From Lytechinus pictus (lineage: Eukaryota > Echinodermata > Echinoidea > Temnopleuroida > Toxopneustidae): a DNA stretch of 64,000 nt. The translations under genes were made by a program, and so were the position numbers. Where the stretch lies: the NCBI RefSeq assembly GCF_037042905.1, contig NC_087258.1:5310501-5374500 (forward strand). Reading direction: 5' to 3'. A model generated the notes under the pieces. That model had not been told where the DNA came from. It ran no database searches and saw nothing but the letters and a program-made list of their open reading frames with translations. Shown here piece after piece: positions 1-11,099 of the stretch; the first letter of the stretch is position 1; each line of letters begins with the position of its first letter.

Positions 1-413
1 AACATTATAAACAAACACAGAGATACAAAATGACTTGAATACACAACTTAAATAGAGAACTATGAAAATAATCGATCAGCTTTGCCATTCGTGGCACTGC
101 TGTTTTTTCAATGAGTCCAGTGCAGAAAAAATAAAGAGAAGAAAAGAGAAGACAAGGCATAAGCGATATTGTGTCTCGCCAACTTGTGAAAATGACCAGA
201 AATATCGCGAATTGCAAGGGCACGCAACAGAACTGTATCAAAGATTCATTGTGAAATAACTGTGATGGAATAACATTTGTCGTATAAATCTTGCATGTAA
301 AATTTAATGTTGACCTCAAAATGACATTTGACCTTACCATGTGACCTCTGAACACTTACGGATGCGGAGTTATGTGTCATAAGAGATTCTTGCATGTAAA
401 CTTTAATGTTGAC

Positions 414-796
414 CACGAGCGTACCTAAAAGGGGGGGGGGTAGGGGGGCAGACTGCCCCCCTGACGAGTCACAACTGATGCAGGGGACGTGCCCATGCCC
501 CCCTGACGAGTCACAACTGATGCAGGGGACGTGCCCCTGCCCCCCTGACGAGTCACAACTGATCCAGGGGACGTGCCCCCCCCCCCCTTTTGAGTTTTTT
601 TTATTTTCTGGTACGAAATCTCCTTTATTTGCGGTTGAAGACCTTTTATTTTTTGGCTTGTCAATTTTTTTTCTGGTACGAAATCCTTTATTTGTGGTTG
701 AAGACCCATTTTTTTGCTAGTCAAATTTTTTCGCGGACGAAATATCCTCCAAAAAATTTGCCCCCCTTTTGGAAAATCCTAGCTACGCCGCTGATG
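414..796. mobile_element. Low-complexity insert with a triplicated 46-bp unit
   Basis: This block interrupts the repeat unit between TGTTGACC (about 411) and its continuation TGTTGACC (about 794). It opens with G-rich sequence after CGTACCTAAAAG and closes with ATCCTAGCTACGCCGC, an end type seen at other G-run insertions of this genome. From 464 to 585 a unit containing CCCCCTGACGAGTCACAACT occurs three times in tandem. The reading frames through it are low complexity and not genes. Confidence 0.5.
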
Positions 797-882
797 TTGA
801 CCTAAAATGACCTTTGACCTTACCATGTGACCTCCGACTGATGCATAACATGCAGATCCCTAAAGTACAAAAAAGTGACTTA

Positions 883-1045
883 TACCACGGTCATATTTGC
901 TCTACGGCGGCCGTACGGCGAGTCGAATACAGCCGTTTTATTCATTTTTACTCAAACCACCTATATGTAGCTGGTACAAACAAATGTTAAAACGGCTGTT
1001 TTCAACACGCCGTGCGGCCGCCGTAGAACAAATGTGACCAAGGTA
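883..1045. mobile_element. 163-bp MITE with TTA target duplication
   Basis: Terminal inverted repeats of roughly 55 bp: left TACCACGGTCATATTTGCTC, right ending GAACAAATGTGACCAAGGTA. TTA flanks both sides (880-882 and 1046-1048). Removing the element plus one TTA gives GTGAC-TTA-CGGTTGCAG, exactly the sequence of uninterrupted neighbouring units (e.g. 2964-2980). A 3-bp TTA duplication suggests PIF/Harbinger mobilisation; that assignment is inference. Confidence 0.8.
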
Positions 1046-1343
1046 TTACGGTTGCAGAGTTATGTGTCATAAGAGTCTTGCATGCAAACTTTAACGTTGA
1101 CCTGAAGATGACCTTTGACCTTACCATGTGACCTCCGACTGCAGCATAACATGCAGGTCCCCTAAGTACATATACCATCAAAGTTTGGTTGAAAGGTGAC
1201 TTACAGTATCAGAGTTATGTATCATAACAGAGTCTTGCATGACTGTAAACTTTAACATTGACCTGAAGATGACCTTTGACTTACCATGTGACCTCCGACT
1301 GCAGCATAACAGGCAGGTCCCTGAAGTACATCTACAATCTTAA

Positions 1344-2945
1344 GGCCACCGCACACCTTACGACCCGACTGGTCGGCGACTGGCTTGCGACTGAGAGAGG
1401 GGAGATGAATCGCAAGGTAGTCATAAGCCACAACACCGCACACCAACGAACGTAGAGGGCAGCAACACACAAGCGTGTTGCTATAAGGAAGGTCAACTCA
1501 ATACGCGCATGCAGCTGAGCTGCGCGCACATTTTATTATTCATGCCAACGAAATCAAACGCCGATCAAATACAAGTAGCGATCACGAAAACAATATGAAA
1601 GAATATGACTACAATGATATCAAAGATAACATTAAAACATCATGTTGGAGAATATACATACATTTAAAAACATACATTGATATTTAAAACTTTACAAACA
1701 TAAGTTTTAGAAACTAAAATCATTACCAAATCGGTGATTGTTGTTATCAGCGATTTCACCAGACGGCTGTATTAGGTGATTTGCGTCGAGACGATTTTGT
1801 GACCACTCGCAAAGCATTTCGGGATTGAATATAACCACCTTATTTTCTCTGAGCTCTTCGCTGAACCCATCATCACAGTGCAGCTGCAGCGCAGCGCGCA
1901 GCCAATGCAATGCATCCGATGCATGGGTTGTTTTTTCGCCGTCCATGCCATGGTCTCGGACTCAGAGTTGAAATTTAGACCCGGATTTCGGGGATACAAC
2001 GCCTTTATTTCAGATTTATAGACTTAAAAGTCAAATGACATTCAAAATGTGAAATCTAACCTTGAACAATCATCGTTGATAAACATCAGCCCTGAAGCCA
2101 TTACACTTCAAATCAGGCCAGGCAAATTAGACGTCATTGTCTAAGTTGCTAGATCTATGACGAGTCGCCTGAAGCCCCAGCGCATCATCAACGTCACTAG
2201 CTAGCTGCGCGACCGGCCCAGACTCGGCGCACCCAGGCCAGAAAAATGACCTCGATTATTACGGTGGTTGTCTATGCATTTATTAGTGGTGCAGCGAAAT
2301 TCAGCAGAAGAAAATAAGAGATATGAGGTATCCTCGTCATAGACTTAATATTCTAAAATGAGGAAAAATGTCAAAATCATGATTATTTAAGCTAAATATT
2401 TTCTTTAAAAATAAAAGTAATATTTTTAATATTTATACCCAGAATAACCGATCTAATAATTGTTCATTAAAAAATATTTGAAATTAACAAAAGAAAAAAA
2501 ATTAACTCGACAAATTTCCCAAAACCCCACCTTATTTTTTAAAGTGGTCACAAAATTCGAGCGGAGTTGACCTTCCTTAGAGCAACACGCTTGTGTGTTG
2601 CTGCCCTCTACGTTCGTTGCCGCACACCTTGCGATCCGATTTGCGACTCACGCATGCGCTTTTTGCTTTTTGGCATAACAACAAAGAGAATGCGTTTACT
2701 ACTGCGTATGCGCGTTGTTTATCATATACGCGTCGTGCAACTCTGCTGTCTGATTGGCTAGAATTTGGATTGAGCTTGCGATCCAGTCATAAGGATTCGA
2801 CATGTCAAATCCTTCCGATTTTCCTTGCGACTTGTCTCTGACCGGTCTGCGACTCTGAAGCTGACATGCGCTGTGACGTCACATCTCCCCTCACCCAGTC
2901 GCAAGCCAGTCGGCGACTGGTCGGGTCGTAAGCTGTGCGGTGGCC
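1344..2945. mobile_element. 1.6-kb non-autonomous DNA transposon with TTAA target duplication
   Basis: TTAA at 1340-1343 and 2946-2949 flanks a 1602-bp element. Its inverted ends begin GGCCACCGCACACCTTACG and run about 50 bp; a second inverted block (left 1446-1500, right 2571-2630) holds CAACACACAAGCGTGTTG. The element lies inside a repeat unit, whose sequence resumes with GTTTGGTTGAAG after it. TTAA duplication is typical of piggyBac-type transposition. No transposase domain is visible; the short minus-strand frames around 1707-1999 are unrecognised. Part of the interior (2280-2560) is AT-rich. Confidence 0.8.
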
Positions 2946-3290
2946 TTAAGTTTGGTTGAAGAGTGACTTACGGTTGCAGATAGTTATGTGTCATAAGAGA
3001 GTCTTGCATATAAACTTTAACGTTGACCTGAAAATTACCTTTGACCATACCATGTGACCTCCGACTGCAGCATAACATGCAGGTCCCCTAAGTGCATCTA
3101 CCATCCAAGTTTGGTTGAAAAGTGACTTACGGTTGCAGAGTTTTGTGTCATATTGTTTGTGATGGACGGACAGACGACGGACGACATTTGGATCCCTAAT
3201 ATATATAAAATTTATTTCTCGCTTGTCATATTTTGAGGAGCCCACAATATACAAGCTTTGCTTTTTAGTGGGATCCTCCATTTTCACAAA

Positions 3291-3848
3291 TTGTAAGTCA
3301 CAAATCCTTTACACATGATTATTTTGTATGTAACTTTTTTATAACATGTCTTTTTCAAGTTGATTTTATGACCTTGGTATATTTTTTTATGATGTTGACT
3401 TGTTATGATTGTATTTATTTGATTTATATTTCGTTGAAAATTAAATAAATGAAATGAAATGAAAAAAATGAAAAGTCTCGCCTTCACCTCTGGTGGACGA
3501 GACAAAAATGGAAGAAAATTGGTAATTTCGCATTCAACAGAGTTCATAAAATAGAAAACCCATGCATACGTTCTGTTGAATTCCATTTAAGAAAGTATTG
3601 AAGTATTAAAGATTAATATCTTACTCCAATTTTAAACATAGGGATCTATTTTAGTTCTTTTCAGAGATTAACAATACGCAATAATTACGACCAAGAAACA
3701 TAATTATGCAGTGCTCTTCGTGCAGGCGTGGATAAAGCTATAGGTCTTGTTCTATGAAGTAAATAGTGATTTTCGCTGATTAGTTCTAAGCTATTCAGAT
3801 GGAAGGAATTCAGTAGCTTAAAACAGTTGGCAGGAAATTAAAACATAC
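3291..3848. other. AT-rich 3' flank, no gene seen
   Basis: Downstream of the last recognised exon of the minus-strand ZU5/UPA gene. It contains an AATGAAATGAAATG run near 3450 and a GTCTCGCC-type repeat remnant near 3475-3505. Further 3' exons (for example a death domain) would be expected in or beyond this stretch, but none can be recognised. Confidence 0.4.
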
Positions 3849-4117
3849 CTCATGATTGCCGTTAAGGTAGTCGAAGAGCTGTACCCGTAAAACTGGCTTT
3901 CTTGTTGGAGGCATCTGAATTGGTACGAAGGACAGACATCCCATCCTCTTGCCTCTCACGTGCTTTTTCCTATCAAAGGGATTGCGAATCTTCAAGACCG
4001 GCCATCCAAATGAAAAGTGATCAATGAAGACGGATATCTCATTTGTTCCCTGCTCGCACCTCGGAAGACTCCCCTTTGACGGCCAATTGTAAGAGATTGT
4101 ACTTATCTCTACATCTC
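3849..4117 (-). CDS. UPA-domain exon of LRR/ZU5/UPA protein
   Basis: Exon downstream of the ZU5 exon on the minus strand. It is bounded by an acceptor TATATACTAG just before 4117 and a donor GAG|GTATG after 3849. The previous exon ends in phase 1 (GATACAG) and this one supplies the two missing bases, so the frame continues as G-D-V-E-I-S. It encodes about 90 residues including FIDHFSFGWPVL and KRMGCLSFVPIQMPP, resembling the UPA domain that follows ZU5 in UNC5, PIDD and ankyrins. A death domain usually comes next in that architecture but is not visible. The assignment rests on pattern recognition, not a profile search. Confidence 0.65.
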
Positions 4118-4551
4118 CTAGTATATACAAGGTAAAGAAAGTGGTCATCATTACCATTACGAACATTAAGTGAAAGGAAAAGAAAGCTTCGGTAGTAGTG
4201 TTGTTCAAATTATAATCAAACAAATTTATCAAAATTCAGCCTTCGTATCTTAAATAAACCATCTGATTCAGTGATAGCTACTTTTAACAGGGCCACATGA
4301 AAGACCAAGAAATTTGTGATATGTATCACCCTGTACAAATATCAGAGATAAATAAATTAATAAATTATGGAAAAGGCCAATATTTGCATGCGCAAAGAAA
4401 GAAGTACGATTGTTTACTCCTATTTGGGTATTTCGGGGTTGTTTATCGAGTCCGTGTTTATCTGTTGTGAATAGATTTCATTTTTCCATTTTTTTTACTT
4501 AGAAATTTATTGTAACACATGAAATTATATCTATATAGAAAAAAGTCATAC

Positions 4552-6012
4552 CTGTATCATGCCACAGTTCACCGCTGTACATTCCTACATGGACTTCCGA
4601 AGGGTGAACCTCAAGGATTGCAGAATGCGGAACTGTTACCTTGACAGGTTTTGCAAACCTTAAGCCTGGTAGTTTAGGAATGGTACACCGGAATCCAAAG
4701 CTGCATACCATTTCATCTTCTTGCAAATGCGTCGATGGTGGATTGGTCAACACCTGAAGACCAATGTCAATCTCCCCTTCTCTCTCTATTGCCCCTTCTG
4801 GAACAGTCAATGTAACGCCGTACTTTTCAAGAATTAATTCCCCTCCCAGCCTGCCGAATGACTTGCTGATTTGCTCTGAAGCAGATTCTCTCATCATCAG
4901 ATTGTGATCAGAAATGGCGAGTGTACTTCTCTTGCCATTTGCCACAGAAGAGAAATATTGCAGACTTGAACAAGTCCTTACTATTTCGAGAATTTCTGGT
5001 CTTTCGAAAGAACCACACTCATCCGCTTCTAGTTTACGTATGTATGGGAACTTCTTCATAATGGACATAAATCTTCGAAATCCTTCAGGGGTGGCGATTG
5101 CTTCAAATAAAGTTCGTGCCTTGTCTTGGTCCATTTCAATAGCTTGAAGCTATTGTGTGTGGCTTTAACATTATGTACAATGAAGTTGTTTATGTTCAAG
5201 CAATTATTGAAAAACTCGAATACCAGTTCGTACAGAGATGAGAAAGAGATGTCATTCACTGGAATTATTTCCAGGTGACGCAGATCTGATTTATGAAACA
5301 TTTTCTTGATTTCACTTCCCATTTGAACATTAAGACCTACGTTGCATTTAATTATTCGAAGAAATGGTAGATGTGATAAATGTAAGATTACCAACTTCAA
5401 AAGCATTAGCAGGCTAATAGATCCCATAAACTGCTTCAACGTCAGCTTACGAACTTCCGGGAGAAGGCGCAATTTTGGTACATTTGGCATGTACAAGTAA
5501 TCCCAGATCCTTAGCTCGGTTTCGTCTTCGCCATATATTGTAAGATCAGATATGTTGGGAAATATGAGTGACACAATCATCAAGAGACCGTCAAATGGAA
5601 TAGAAGTCTCCTGATGACGAAAACGAATGTAAACTTGAAGTTCAGGTATATCGTTTTCATCACTTTTATCATGTTTACAGTCGAACTCTGTGGATCGGCT
5701 CTGAAGGTCACCCATTGATACAAACGCTGATGGTACGTTCGTATAAAGCCTTAAAACTCGTAAGTTTGGGCAATGTTCAGCTACAAAAGACAGAACTTCC
5801 ATGAAAGGCATTTTCGATTGGACGAGATCAAGGATGGTGGTGTCTTTATAAGCATCATATTCCCAAGAAGTAATTATTGGATGTTTCTCCGGTTCCTCTT
5901 CCAATTCATGCTTGATGGCTCGAATTTCCTGCTCCGGACATTCTGTAGATATAATCGGGAATTTTGTTTTCATAATGTAAATTCTGCCTGGCCTTACATA
6001 AGATAAAAGCAT
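4552..6012 (-). CDS. LRR-like plus ZU5 exon of a receptor-like protein, with apparent frameshift
   Basis: Large minus-strand exon read from about 6012 down to a donor (ATACAG|GTATGA) at 4552. The upstream block (5056-6012) has irregular leucine-rich segments such as CPNLRVLRLYTNVPS and FPNISDLTIYG. The downstream block (4552-5134) continues the LRR-like pattern (FPYIRKLEADE) and then a ZU5 domain (KYGVTLTVPEGAIEREG ... GFRCTIP ... PVKVTVPHS). The two blocks are in different frames and overlap over 5056-5134; the second frame has a TAG just upstream of its first codons, so a one-base shift falls near 5105-5150. It is either a pseudogene, a sequencing error or an unusual splice. A likely acceptor (CCAGGCAG) lies at about 5984-5990. 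LRR/ZU5/UPA arrangements are typical of the expanded immune receptor repertoires of echinoderms; the role in immunity is inferred. Upstream (N-terminal) exons were not found. Confidence 0.65.
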
Positions 6013-6395
6013 AGTATAAAGCCAGGGTTACACCAAAACCTAATTCTACCGAACAAATTCGGACCGATTCTAGCCGAATCCGGCCTAATTCGGATGCTTT
6101 CGATGCAAAGATGAAGCCCTGAAAAATAAGTCATGTCAAAAGAATCATCATGACGCTCTAAGGCCGGGTTACATCGGAACCGAATCAGCTGCGAATCCAT
6201 TCGAATACACGTATTCGGGTGGTTTCGGGAGTATTCCGTTCTCCCTCCGCGAATGCGAGAAAATTCAGGAAGGATTCGGGAACATTCGAATCCACCGAAA
6301 GCGTCCGAATTAGGCCGGATTCGGCTAGAATCGGTCCGAATTTATTTGGGAGAATAATTAGGTTTTGGTTTAACCCTGGCTTTATACTATGTAAA
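6009..6395. mobile_element. Palindromic MITE
   Basis: Long inverted repeat: the left arm starts CATAGTATAAAGCCAGGGTT and the right arm ends AACCCTGGCTTTATACTATG. The arms match over roughly 95 bp (6009-6105 and 6300-6395), including TTCGGACCGATTCTAGCCGA, with a ~190-bp centre. It has no coding content. It abuts the first recognised exon of the LRR/ZU5 gene and may have replaced upstream sequence. Confidence 0.75.
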
Positions 6396-7603
6396 AATGT
6401 GCAAGTGACTGCCATTCCCTCATAGACTGTAGTGCTCTATGATTATGAGATACCACGGAACATTTTCAAGTACGTACCACGTAGGGCCTTACTATAAACC
6501 ATCTTTCGTTTTGAAAACTTGATATTAATTCCTCTATGAACCCATAATTTATGCTTAGTAAAAAATACAGATTAAGAAACTTTTTTTTAACCTCAAAGAA
6601 AACTTTTGTAGATCACATAACCTGTGTGTCTTCCACACACACTTCCATATTTCGAAATGACACACTTGCGTGTTTTGTGTCACATGTAGGCGTATCAACA
6701 ATGATCAATGGACACAAATTAAATGTCACTTTTGTGTGTCATTTGACTGACTAAAGTAAGATGCCCACCTATAGCTTGCTAAGCTACAGGGACAAAAAAA
6801 ATCGCACAAGAGCAGGAAACTTGACCAAGAAAACTTTTATCTGCTTCTCTCTAAAGTAACTATTTTAGCCTAAATTCCCAAAAGACCAATAGGCCTACCT
6901 TTATTGTCCTGTATTAAATAGGATGAAACTTCAGTCCTATCAGGTGCGTTGATGTTGATTATCAGTATCTTTGTGTCAAGCAAGTAACCACATAGCGGCT
7001 GTGTGTAACCATAACCCTTTTCCTATAACGATAAAGCATATAGTCTTTCAAATAAAGATATTCATTATCGATCGTCATCATCATCATTAATGTTCGCAGT
7101 CGATCGGTATCTTAATTCATCACTAGATGCCATCGTTATATCATAAATAGATAGATAAATTTTATTTTCACACGATAAAAAACCCAAACAGATACATAGT
7201 CTGATTTGCATTGGGGCCGTGTCATGAATAAAATGTACAAAGTAAAAGGCACCTAATCTTAATATACATGAATAATACATAAAACATAATAATCGTAATT
7301 ATTACCAGGTGATAAAACAAAGAAGGTAAGTTTATACAAATAATTACGAATTGTAATCAAATGATAAACTGGAAATATACAGAATATCTTCAATATGAAT
7401 GCATAATACAGAAAATATAGCATTATTAAAAAAAAACTCGGTCTAACAACACTGCACACTCACCCTTACACACAAACAGATACACACCATACACCCTTCC
7501 AAACAACCGTCATCATTAAGTCTCATCCCTATGATATAACGCATACAGGTATAATGGGTGAAAAAAAATCATGTTAAAAAAAAAAAACCTATCCCTTTGT
7601 GAT
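6396..7603. other. AT-rich intergenic sequence
   Basis: No gene, RNA or clear repeat boundary recognised. There is a small imperfect repeat of TGTGTGTCTTCCACACACAC type near 6625-6740 and an ATC run near 7075. The right end runs into the 3' side of the minus-strand LINE. Confidence 0.4.
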
Positions 7604-8044
7604 TCATTTCCTTAAATTAGCTAAAGCCCTTTTGAAACTGGTAGTGGTATTAGATTGTTGCATTTGAATTGGTAGTGAGTTCCAGCATTGAGCCCCCCTG
7701 AACGTAAAAGTTTTCTTACCAGATTCGGTTTTTGCTTGGGGGATATTTAAAGTTAGTGGACCTGACCGTGTATTATAATATGTATGCCTATAAAATGAAA
7801 ATCTTTCAATTAAATATGTCGGTGCCTGTCCTGTCATTATCTTGAACATCATTATAGCAATGTTGTCACTTCTGTTTTCTTGTAGCGTTAACCATTTTAA
7901 TTTATTTAATTTTTTTTTGGAAGATGAATACCATGGAGATATATTTATTATTCGGGCAGCCCTATTTTGTAGCTTTTGAAGAACTTTCTGATTAATCAAC
8001 CTGCAGTTACCCCATACAGCATCGCAATAGTTCAAGCGTGACAT
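7604..8044 (-). pseudogene. LINE ORF2 C-terminal block
   Basis: Continues the ORF2 C-terminus: SRLNYCDAVWGNC, LQKLQNRAARII, and near the end GAQCWNSLPIQMQQS. These are conserved features of the LINE tail region. It stops at 7604; the 3' UTR runs on towards 7560. Confidence 0.8.
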
Positions 8045-8046
8045 TA

Positions 8047-8421
8047 TCAGGAATTATAAACAATGATCATATCATTTTCGTCGACGAAGTTCTTTATAGA
8101 CTTTAACATGAATAAACCACCATTTACTTTCTTCTGAACATAATTAATATGGTTTTGCCATGTTAAATTAGAATCAAGAATAACACCTAAATATTTACAT
8201 TCATTTACCTTACGCAATGGAGTATTATCAATATGTATCTGAAACATAGCATTTTCAATTTTACAGAGCCTTTGTTTGGTACCTAGTACAATGTACTCGG
8301 TTTTATCGATGTTTACATGTAGTTTATTTTTAATCATCCATTTTCTTATGTTTTCTAGATCTTCATTAATCTTAAAACATATTTCAGTGGGGCTTTTGCC
8401 TGAGCAATAAATCATCTGCAT
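8047..8421 (-). pseudogene. LINE reverse transcriptase, post-catalytic (thumb) block
   Basis: Begins just after the FADD position (MQMIYCSGKSP is the shifted continuation of an ADDMIYCS-type motif) and carries NIRKWMIKNKLHVNIDKTE and CKYLGVILDSNLTWQNHI. Both are standard thumb motifs of CR1/Jockey-type RT. It is displaced in frame relative to its neighbours. Confidence 0.8.
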
Positions 8422-8462
8422 ACAAGCTAACTTTACAATGTTTTAAAATGGACGGTAGATCA

Positions 8463-9191
8463 TTAACAAATATGATAAAAAGTAGGGGTCCCAATATTTA
8501 CCCTTGGGGAATACCACCCAGGATAAGGCGAGTTTGAGATATATGGCCACTGACTCTTGTAACATGCCCTCTTCCTTTTAAATAATTCGTGAACCAGTTT
8601 CTGACATAATTTATCGATTAACAATTCGTGACTTACAGTGTCAAACGCTTTGCGCAGATCAAGCATTACAGCACATACAATATTCCCGTTATCAAATTCA
8701 TTAAACCAATCATCGGTGATTGAAAGCAGTGTTTTCATGGTTGAATGAAGGGGCCTAAAGCCTGATTGGGAAGCATTCAAGAGATGATTAGAATTAAAGT
8801 AATTGTACAATTGGTTAAAAACTATTCTTTCTAAGATTTTTGATAAGATCGGTAAAATAGAAATCGGTCTGAAATTATTAAGTTCATTAGAGCCTCCTTT
8901 GTGTAATGCAGTCACGATGGCATTTTTCCACATTTCAGGAACTTCACCGAATATAAAAGACAAGTTTATTATATGTGTTAAGGGCTGAGTGATATATTCG
9001 GCAACTAATTTGATCAGTTTAGCGGGTAACAAATCGCACCCCATAGCTTTATCATTTGGTAAATTCAAAATATACCTATACACCTCACTTTCATTTACCA
9101 GTGTGAAATGAAACTGTGTATTTTGAGGCAAATCTGACTCAGGATGATTTACTTTATATCCGTCAATCTTGGATGATGTACCTGACAGCAT
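8463..9191 (-). pseudogene. LINE reverse transcriptase, N-terminal half
   Basis: Shows classic non-LTR RT motifs: NDKAMGCDLLPAKLIK (palm lead-in), NNFRPISILPILSKILERIV, SQSGFRPLHST and VMLDLRKAFDTVSHELLIDK, which contains the first catalytic Asp. The frame then leaves the alignment (…KLVHELFKRKRAC) through a frameshift, and the VPQG/FADD region is lost or shifted; traces such as plus-strand 8490-8530 read backwards as a PQG-like tract. Confidence 0.8.
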
Positions 9192-9576
9192 TCATTTCAG
9201 TTTGTTTAGGGGCGTGTCGTTTTTCAACTCACTGATTTGCGATTCGCCGAGTTGATCATCGATTTTGACGGAGGTGTTATCATTATCTAAGTTTAATCCA
9301 TTTCTTGGCTTTTAATAATGGGCTGATTGATTTGAAGCGGATGATCAGGGGGGGGGGGGATCATTACCCCTGTTTCTTTGAGATTGTTCAAAGACATTCA
9401 TTCTGTTTTCAATAGCAGTAATGCGATCAGGAATTGCAACACAGTGTGCACACAAAGCACGGTCTTGGACTTGGTTTTCTTCAATTCTTGGTCCACGCCA
9501 TATACATTTACCACTATTGTCAAAGTCATTATGCGTTGACGTTTCACCTTCGGTGAGAATGGGATTATCTTGTAAA

Positions 9577-10047
9577 CAATGAGGCCGTTCTCATTACGCT
9601 TTCTAAAACTAGTTTACTGGAAACCGATTCAGGAAACCACTTTAGAAGATCGCTTTGCTAGCGTTCCCACTTGATCACACGAAAGTGGTTTTCAAAATCA
9701 CTTCACGTAAAGCGCTCTTGTTGCTATGGAAACGCTCTCAGTGGGGTGACACGTTTCGCGCGAAATTCGAAACCGCAGCATAGGCATTCTACACCTGTCG
9801 TGTGGAGTAGCGCGCTCAAAATGTGCGAAGATCGCTTCCCGAAGAACGGTTGTGTCCTCACTTACGCTAAAACCAGTTTAACGAGGCAAAGTGATCTTGA
9901 AAACTACATCGCGAGGTGGTTTTCCAAACTGGTTTGGAAGATCGCTTCCAAGACCGCTTTGACCGTTCTCACTACGCGTTAAACTAGTTTCCACTAAACT
10001 AGTTTCCAGTAAACTAGTTTTAGGAACGTAGTGAGAACAGCCTCAAT
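9577..10047. mobile_element. 471-bp MITE inserted in LINE ORF1
   Basis: Inverted ends of about 48 bp: left AATGAGGCCGTTCTCATTAC...AAACTAGTTTACTGGAAAC, right GTTTCCAGTAAACTAGTTTT...GAGAACAGCCTCAATG. Subterminal ACTAGTTT motifs repeat several times. LINE ORF1-like sequence lies on both sides, so it inserted after the LINE. No clean target duplication could be fixed. Confidence 0.75.
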
Positions 10048-10329
10048 GTTCTTCGGCCTGCATTCCAGCAAAATCTAGAAAATGGCATTCGGCGTCTTCT
10101 TCGCTCGCCAGCAAATTTTCTGAGTCTGTACCATTCATGAGGCAAAAATGTTTGCAGATATTTCCATTTAAGTGGAGGAATATTGATGATAATTCAATTG
10201 ATAGGAATTGTGCTTTCTCCAATTTTTTAATGTCTTTTTCATAAGAATTCATCAGATGATGTAGAGTCAATTATAAGCTTTTGTTCGTGATATATTTTGG
10301 AAGTTATGGACCTACCACACTAAAAGCAT

Positions 10330-10620
10330 GTTCTTGATCATGCATGATCGTCATTCATCATCAACTTCGTCATTCTCATCTTCCCCAAATCATCATCATT
10401 ACCACCACCATCATCATCATCACTTTCATCACATCATACATTATTGCCGTTGGCATCATCCTAGTCATCAGCATCTCATAATTTATCATTGAGGTCAACA
10501 TTATCCTAACAATAATTATTATCGTCGTAGTCATGATCATCATTCATCAACTTCGTCGTCTCATCATCATCATCTATCCATCCCCATTGGCGTCGTCGTC
10601 CTCATCGTGCATGACTTACC
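10330..10620. repeat. ATC/CAT-rich microsatellite tract
   Basis: Irregular (CAT)n/(ATC)n tract with interruptions. The open frames across it are serine/histidine/isoleucine runs, not genes. Confidence 0.7.
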
Positions 10621-11099
10621 GTTTCCTCGTGATCTTGCGACTCGACATATTCCCCACCCTCTTGCTCTTCGTTGACACCCCGGGCCATTTTGATGAGGGA
10701 ATTTTATCCTTGAAAAAAATAAGAAAAATGCAAGTGCAGAATTATTTGAAAATAGTAGCTACTGTTCAGTTGAACTTTGTAAATCTAGCACCGGCGTAAT
10801 CAAGATCTACATGTATATTGCTTCGGGAAGCCAACCAAATGGAGAGTACTTAGAATATGGTGGCAAAGTCAGAAATAGCAAAATTAGACAGACAAAGAAA
10901 GATATAAATTTGAAAAAGTATTCATCACTACCCATGCATTGGGACTTTAAATTGACCACATGGTATTTTGATGTACGGACACCTACTCATTTATTTGCTT
11001 TAATAAAAAATGAGACAATAAAACGTCATGTATTCCAAAGGTTGTTGTCAGAATATGTCTTCCATTACGACATAGCAATATACGAAGTGTGATATTTTC
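10621..11099. other. Unassigned sequence with a 93-codon open frame
   Basis: A plus-strand frame at 10811-11092 (starting MYIASGSQPNGEYLEYGG) has no recognisable domain and no splice or promoter context. Probably spurious or a remnant. Confidence 0.3.

Larger units (their letters stand above)
144..3290 (-). repeat. Composite repeat element with ~155-bp units, minus orientation, several nested insertions
   Basis: The stretch contains units that are the reverse complement of the tandem array at 20860-21720: a Cys-free, non-coding sequence with TGACCTTTGACCT (808-820, 1109-1121; decayed near 320, 1270 and 3040). It starts beside a GTCTCGCC motif (about 172), as the 20.9-kb copy ends beside GGCGAGAC. 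The array is broken by inserts at 414-796, 883-1045 and 1344-2945, each of which can be excised to restore a plausible unit. It holds no convincing gene. The exact outer ends are not certain; the right end near 3290 is estimated. Confidence 0.6.
7604..10270 (-). mobile_element. Decayed non-LTR retrotransposon (LINE), minus strand
   Basis: Three consecutive minus-strand blocks in different frames give the reverse transcriptase and C-terminal part of a CR1/Jockey-group LINE (9191-8463, 8421-8047, 8044-7604). Upstream, a minus-strand stretch at 9540-9360 reads RALCAHCVAIPDRITAIENR, and 10270-10048 reads a charged frame ending FLDFAGMQAEEH; together these look like ORF1 split by the MITE at 9577-10047. 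Frameshifts and stops make it non-functional. No endonuclease domain is seen, so it is internally deleted or very degraded. Confidence 0.75.

Noticed and set aside
406..720. Cys/Pro-rich repeat protein
   Set aside because: Arises from a triplicated 46-bp unit with G/C runs inside a transposon insert.
10811..11092. Small gene of 93 codons
   Set aside because: No recognisable domain, no splice context, adjacent to repeats; insufficient support.
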